From: Progne subis subis
Lineage: Eukaryota; Chordata; Aves; Passeriformes; Hirundinidae
Direction of reading: 5' to 3'
Length of the DNA stretch: 64,000 nt
Assembly (NCBI GenBank): GCA_022316685.1
Contig: JAKJHU010000053.1
Location: 1,171,636-1,235,635, forward strand
A program made the translations under genes and the position numbers. The notes beneath the pieces were generated by a model. That model was given only the letters and a program-made list of their open reading frames with translations, had not been told where the DNA came from and ran no database searches. Below are positions 62,901 through 64,000 of the stretch, in pieces; position 1 is the first letter of the stretch; each line of letters begins with the position of its first letter.

Positions 62901-64000
62901 TGTAAGATTAAGCATCACAGAAAATTCTACTCCAAATGTTTTAGTTCACTGTTTGTTTTTATAGACAGAATAGTGGAGTGTTTACCTTGAATCATCCCAA
63001 ACCTTTGCTGTTATTGGGATGTATTTTTTAGGGTTATCAGTTTTTATGGAAGGCTGGAATTAATATTTTTGGTGCTCTCTTTTGCTATATTCTCTAATGC
63101 AGTCAGAGAATTCTAAAGGTTTTGCCGAGCCTTGACATTTCGTTTGAAGGACTCTCAGGCTCCTAGCATTGCTTCTGTTTGTTGGGCCTGCTGTGATGCC
63201 AGTAGGAAGAAGGTTTTCATCTTCTCTTCTACAGCTGGGAAAACAGAGGCCTAAAAAGACTTGAGTCAATGATGCAGAGTCCTACATGCCCAGCTGTAGC
63301 CCAAGAGCTGCTGGTCCCCATCTTGAAGGGTTTCAAAGCTGAGGAGCATAAGCAAGGTACTGAAGCTTTTCCTAAACTTTAATCAAAAGCTTCTGTGGTC
63401 ATTAAGTGGGGCACCAACCAGTGAGTAGGTCATGGCAGTGTCAGTTGGACAAACTTCCCTGCTTCTTTCTGGGATGAGAGTTTAACCACATGGAATGAAG
63501 AAGTAGGCATAGCTTGAAGTATTGCCTGTGGAAAAGGAGTTCCAGAAAAAGCTGTCACTCTCCCATTTGGTTTTTCTTTGTCTCTCATTCTTCCATCTCC
63601 CTGTCTGGCCATTTTTGCTGCCTGCCTGTTTGTTTGTTGGCTGAGTGCTTGCTGAATTATTTACCGGCCTGACTGAATTAAGCAGCAGCAAAAGCAGGCA
63701 AGTGAATCCCACCTGAGACTCTTTCAGCAAGAAGGGGGGTGGAGAAGTGGGGTGTGCGTATGTGAGTGTTGATACATAGTGCTTAATTAAATGTACCAGG
63801 AAAAACCTTGTGGGAGAAGAAACCCCTCTGTTGCCCTGAGACAGGGCTGAAGGGAGCTGAGCACATGGCTGACACAGCAGCTCAGGTGGCAGCGTGCCCC
63901 ATCTTGAGCTGGGTGGTTGTCCTGCCTCTGGGAGTTGCCTTCAGCCCCTGCCAGTGTCATCTCATCTTGCTGGGATGTGGCAGGGCTGTCAAGCATCCAT
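56903..64000. other. Intergenic, no gene recognised, to right edge
   Basis: This is unique-looking sequence without a recognised exon, RNA gene or clear transposon. A small patch of raised CpG lies at about 59165-59350. The longest frames here (for example 59483-59809 plus, 61183-61587 plus, 61062-61439 minus) have no domain, repeat or family resemblance. Confidence 0.5.

Overview
The window is vertebrate genomic DNA and most likely avian. It contains a complete 55-exon PI4KA gene spanning about 52 kb, far more compact than in mammals. The 3' end of a chicken-repeat-1 (CR1) type LINE sits in one intron, and other repeats are sparse. Gene order matches the human 22q11.21 block (SNAP29, PI4KA, SERPIND1). 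Species cannot be decided from the sequence alone.

Layout: positions 1-487 carry the first coding exon of SNAP29 on the minus strand (278-487) and the start of its intron 1; the rest of the gene is off the left edge. Positions 488-898 are a short CpG-rich divergent promoter. PI4KA runs on the plus strand from its start region near 899 to a stop at 52694, with a 3' UTR to about 53340. All 55 coding exons can be placed by conserved protein matches with GT-AG junctions and consistent phases. PI4KA intron 19 (19426-31478, 12 kb) contains the whole SERPIND1 (heparin cofactor II) gene on the minus strand, with four coding exons (28383 down to 22087), a probable non-coding first exon ending at 30004, and a TATA box at 30210-30216. 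From about 53.3 kb to the right edge no protein-coding gene is recognised. That part holds a GC/CpG-rich segment with an 11-copy minisatellite (53861-54048), an A-rich tract and otherwise unremarkable unique sequence.

Roles: PI4KA makes plasma-membrane PI4P, SNAP29 is a Qbc-SNARE for autophagosome and endosomal fusion, and SERPIND1 is a secreted liver thrombin inhibitor. SNAP29 and PI4KA share a housekeeping-type promoter. SERPIND1 has its own TATA promoter inside the PI4KA intron.

The most notable observations are two places where the PI4KA frame is broken by one surplus base: between the strong-Kozak ATG and the conserved part of exon 1, and inside exon 18 near 17362. Assembly or sequencing error is the simplest explanation, but both need checking. 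No novel biological system was found.
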